NCBI RefSeq assembly: GCF_014645835.1
Contig: NZ_BMMM01000013.1
Location: 64,010-128,009, forward strand
DNA: 64,000 nucleotides
From: Streptomyces albiflavescens
Lineage (GTDB): Bacteria; Actinomycetota; Actinomycetes; Streptomycetales; Streptomycetaceae
Reading direction: 5' to 3'
Shown here piece by piece: positions 61,807 through 64,000 of the stretch. The notes beneath the pieces were generated by a model. It had not been told where the DNA came from. It did not search any database and worked only from the letters and a program-made list of their open reading frames with translations. The translations under genes and the position numbers were made by a program. Position 1 is the stretch's first letter; every line of letters begins with the position of its first letter.

Positions 61807-61835
61807 TGATGTGAAGCGGGTCGCGGCACTGTCAA
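61807..61835 (-). promoter_or_regulatory. Candidate promoter of the importer operon
   Basis: On the minus strand TTGACA (61835-61830) is followed after 17 bp by ACATCA (61812-61807), a weak -10. Transcription would start near 61800, upstream of the operator at 61773. Confidence 0.4.
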
Positions 61836-61848
61836 GGGTCGTGAACGC

Positions 61849-61876
61849 TTGACCTTTAACGAGTTAGGTCTACAGT
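61849..61876 (+). promoter_or_regulatory. Promoter of the exported GH32 gene with operator in its spacer
   Basis: TTGACC (61849-61854), a 16-bp spacer and TACAGT (61871-61876) form a good promoter. The spacer contains TAAC-GA-GTTA at 61857-61866, related to the site at 61773. A repressor bound there would directly exclude RNA polymerase. Confidence 0.65.
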
Positions 61877-61931
61877 CCTGGTTCCACATGAGCCACCGTT
61901 CGCATGACTCGCACGAGAGGAACGATGCGTG

Positions 61932-63476
61932 ATGCGTGGGATGTCCAGGAGAGCCTTGTTCGCCGGGTCGGCCGCGGGAGCGGCCGCCGTGGCGCTGCCC
62001 GCGGTGCCGGCCGTCGCCCGCCCCAAGGGCGGGAGATCCGGCGCGAGTTACCGCGCCGAGTACCACTTCACGGTCCCTGACGCGTGGAAGAACGACCCGC
62101 AGCGACCGGTCTGGATCGATGGTGAGTACCACTACTACTACTTGTACAACGCGGACTACTTCACCGGAGCCGTCGGCACCGCCTGGCGCCTGGCCACCAG
62201 CACCGACCTGGTCGCCTTCCGGGACCGCGGTGTCGCCGTCCCCAAGGACACAACCCCGAACGGGGACGTCTGGTCGGGCTCGGCTGTCGTCGACGCGGAC
62301 GGCACAGCGGGATTCGGCGCGGGCGCGGTCGTCGTCATCGCGACGATGTCCCACGACGACGGGCCCACCTCACAGGCGCAGTACCTGTACTACTCCACGG
62401 ACGGCGGCCGTACCTTCACGAACCACGGCACCGATGCGGTCCTGCCCAACCCCGGCGTGCGCGACTTCCGCGACCCCAAGGTGATCCGGGACGAGGAGCG
62501 CGACCGATGGTTGATGACGCTCGCCGAGGGCACGAAGATCGGCTTCTACCACTCCGACGACCTCAAGAGGTGGACGTATGCGGGCGGCTTCGTCAAGGAC
62601 GGGATCGGCACGCTGGAGTGTCCCGACCTGTTCCGCATCACGACGGCGGACGGTACGGCGAGGTGGGTCCTGGGCGTGAGCGCGAACGGCAAGGGGTCGG
62701 GGCTGCCGAACACATATGCGTACTGGCCGGGCTCCTTCGACGGAAACGCCTTCACCGCCGACGCCGCCGACCCGCAGTGGCTCGACCACGGCTTCGACTG
62801 GTACGGAGCCGTCACCTTCGACAAGCGTCGGGCTGACGGCTCCGTCGACCCGCGCACCCGGAACGCCCTGGGCTGGCTGAACAACTGGGACTACCCGAAC
62901 ATCACTCCTACGATCGACTGCGACGGCTTCAACGGCACCGACTCGATCGTCCGCGAGATCACGCTCGAGCGCGCCGCTTCCGGCGCGTACTACCTGGCCT
63001 CGCGGCCGATCGCAGCCCTGGACGACCATGTCTCGCGCACGGTGCGCCTCGGCGACCTGAAGGTCGACGGCAGCCGAGTGCTGGACTACACCGGCGTCGC
63101 CTACGAGCTCTCCTGCGAGATCGCCTGGGATCAACTCGCGGGTGCGGGCGTGCAGTTGCGCCGCTCGGCCGACGGCGGACGGCACATCGACGTGGGCGTG
63201 TACGGCGACTACGCGTTCGTCAATCGGCGCGGTGCCGTCAACCCCGACACCTCCGGCAAGTGGCAGGAGAGCCACACCCCGTTCGACCCCTCCGCGCGCA
63301 AGGTGAAGCTGCGGATCCTCGTGGACCGCACGTCCGTCGAGGTGTTCGTCGACGACGGCCGGTACGTGCACTCGATGGAGGCGTTCCCATACCTCGTCGA
63401 CACCGGGCTCGCGCTGTTCACGATCGGTGGTGCGGCAGTGTTCCGGAACACGGTGATACGGGAGTTCAGGGTGTGA
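61932..63476 (+). CDS. Exported GH32 levanase/inulinase-like enzyme
   Basis: The 514-aa precursor has a Tat-type signal (MSRRALFAGSAAGAAAVALP). The propeller domain has a variant first motif, DAWKNDPQRPVW, that keeps the nucleophile Asp but replaces the usual NDPNG. VRDFRDPKVI and LECPDLFRI supply the other catalytic residues, and a beta-sandwich ends the protein (KVKLRILVDRTSVEVFVDDG). It should cut extracellular levan or inulin into pieces taken up by the divergent importer. ATG 61932 is chosen; GTG 61929 in the same frame is equally possible. GAGAGG lies upstream. Confidence 0.93.
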   Translation: MRGMSRRALFAGSAAGAAAVALPAVPAVARPKGGRSGASYRAEYHFTVPDAWKNDPQRPVWIDGEYHYYYLYNADYFTGAVGTAWRLATSTDLVAFRDRGVAVPKDTTPNGDVWSGSAVVDADGTAGFGAGAVVVIATMSHDDGPTSQAQYLYYSTDGGRTFTNHGTDAVLPNPGVRDFRDPKVIRDEERDRWLMTLAEGTKIGFYHSDDLKRWTYAGGFVKDGIGTLECPDLFRITTADGTARWVLGVSANGKGSGLPNTYAYWPGSFDGNAFTADAADPQWLDHGFDWYGAVTFDKRRADGSVDPRTRNALGWLNNWDYPNITPTIDCDGFNGTDSIVREITLERAASGAYYLASRPIAALDDHVSRTVRLGDLKVDGSRVLDYTGVAYELSCEIAWDQLAGAGVQLRRSADGGRHIDVGVYGDYAFVNRRGAVNPDTSGKWQESHTPFDPSARKVKLRILVDRTSVEVFVDDGRYVHSMEAFPYLVDTGLALFTIGGAAVFRNTVIREFRV

Positions 63477-63481
63477 TACCT

Positions 63482-63534
63482 CCCGCGCGGGCATGACCGA
63501 GGTCACCGGCATGTCGACCGGTCGCCCGCGCGGG
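63482..63534 (+). terminator. Inverted repeat after the exported GH32 gene
   Basis: CCCGCGCGGGC at 63482-63492 pairs with GCCCGCGCGGG at 63524-63534 across a 31-base loop. It begins six bases after the stop. Each arm is itself palindromic. Confidence 0.55.
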
Positions 63535-63738
63535 CCGGTATCTTTCCGGTGGGGCCGATGCACCGTCAGCGGCTGTTTGTGCAGGGGCGTGGGGACACGT
63601 TCCGGACACGTTCCGTGTCCTCACGCCGGGGGAAGTCCGCCAGCCCTGCGGACAGTTCGGGCCGCTCGACCACCGCCCTGCCCGAGGCCGGGGCACACAG
63701 CAGAGTGTGGGCCCCGGGTCCGCGCGGGCCGAGGGCGA

Positions 63739-64000
63739 TCAGGCCTTGCGTCCCACGCCACCGAACATGGCCACCTCAGCAGGCAGACCGGAGTCACCTC
63801 CGTCGTCCGGACGCCACCAGTTGCAGGAGACCACGCCGGGTTCGAGGAGTTCCAGCCCGCCGAAGAACTCGGCGACGGCGGTGGGGGTGCGCTGCGTCAA
63901 CTTCGGCGTGCCGTGCTCGTTCCAGAACGCCACCGCGGCGTCGACGTCGGGCATGTCCGGCCGTGTGATGGTGTGCGAGAGGACAAGGTGGCTGCCCTTG
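63739..64000 (-). CDS. DUF574-type SAM-dependent methyltransferase (5' part beyond window)
   Basis: Only the last 86 codons lie in the window. The frame enters from the right edge as GSHLVLSHTITRPDMPDVDA and continues FWNEHGTPKLTQRTPTAVAE, then FFGGLELLEPGVVSCNWWRP. This is the C-terminal part of the S-adenosylmethionine-dependent methyltransferases (DUF574, Methyltransf_19) abundant in Streptomyces. The last residues are EVAMFGGVGRKA. The SAM-binding loop is outside. Substrates of the family are mostly unknown. Confidence 0.82.
   Translation of the reverse strand, partial: KGSHLVLSHTITRPDMPDVDAAVAFWNEHGTPKLTQRTPTAVAEFFGGLELLEPGVVSCNWWRPDDGGDSGLPAEVAMFGGVGRKA

Noticed and set aside
1..64000. 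CRISPR arrays, tRNA or rRNA genes
   Set aside because: No regularly spaced repeats and no tRNA cloverleaf or rRNA sequence were seen on either strand. The tandem repeats present are coding minisatellites or short duplications.

Overview
The window is high-GC actinobacterial DNA and most probably comes from a Streptomyces chromosome. Third codon positions are very GC-rich, many starts are GTG or TTG, Tat signals and lipoboxes are frequent, there are TTA codons in a putative developmental pair, and many secreted hydrolases are present. No replication, ribosomal or tRNA genes were seen. The mix of extracellular enzymes, single regulators, gene remnants and IS debris suits the accessory part of a chromosome arm rather than the core.

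Layout. 1-9.3 kb: an edge-truncated streptogrisin-type protease under a palindromic TGAGAGCGCTCTCA site, a DUF3626 gene, abutting remnants of a phage-type integrase and an ISAs1 transposase, a ZIP-type metal transporter, a tyrosinase with a small partner, a protealysin-like M4 protease with an emfourin-like inhibitor, a broken IS5-type transposase, and a DUF2975/Xre pair with its own palindrome. 9.5-21.5 kb: secreted M1 peptidase, acyltransferase, two coupled secreted proteins, a two-component system, a divergent lipoprotein/unknown/M48-peptidase cluster with two TTA codons, and a Tat-exported GH64 beta-1,3-glucanase. 21.5-27.6 kb: LysR regulator between gene fragments, muconolactone-isomerase-like protein, MFS transporter, GPP34 protein, then a decayed hydrolase/ABATE-regulator locus with three copies of one 19-bp operator and two very small genes.

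27.7-35.0 kb holds the most system-like unit: a five-gene operon (SWIM-like zinc protein, 462-aa protein, VWA protein, MoxR AAA ATPase, DUF5682 protein) with overlapping stops and starts. It resembles the poorly understood enterobacterial yehLMPQ set. It is followed by a PAS-GAF-PP2C phosphatase pseudogene containing an inverted internal block, a DUF427 protein, a Gly/His-rich secreted protein and a multicopper oxidase. 41.0-46.4 kb carries signalling genes: a soluble Ser/Thr kinase convergent with a membrane SpoIIE-type phosphatase, an IclR regulator and a second SpoIIE-type phosphatase ending in pentapeptide repeats.

46.4-55.8 kb: phosphoglucomutase, a degenerate SDR behind a coupled mini-ORF, a CAP-domain protein, a GH5 glycosidase, argG, a probably leaderless MarR gene with an SRPBCC gene, and a 201-bp MITE-like element. 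56.1-63.5 kb is a coherent fructan-use locus: LacI regulator, intracellular and Tat-exported GH32 enzymes, and an ABC importer without its own ATPase. Two related operator-like sequences lie between the divergent transcripts, one of them in the -35/-10 spacer. The right edge cuts a DUF574-type methyltransferase.

All calls come from reading the sequence; no database search was run. Family names rest on recognised motifs, and start sites on codon, ribosome-binding-site and overlap arguments.
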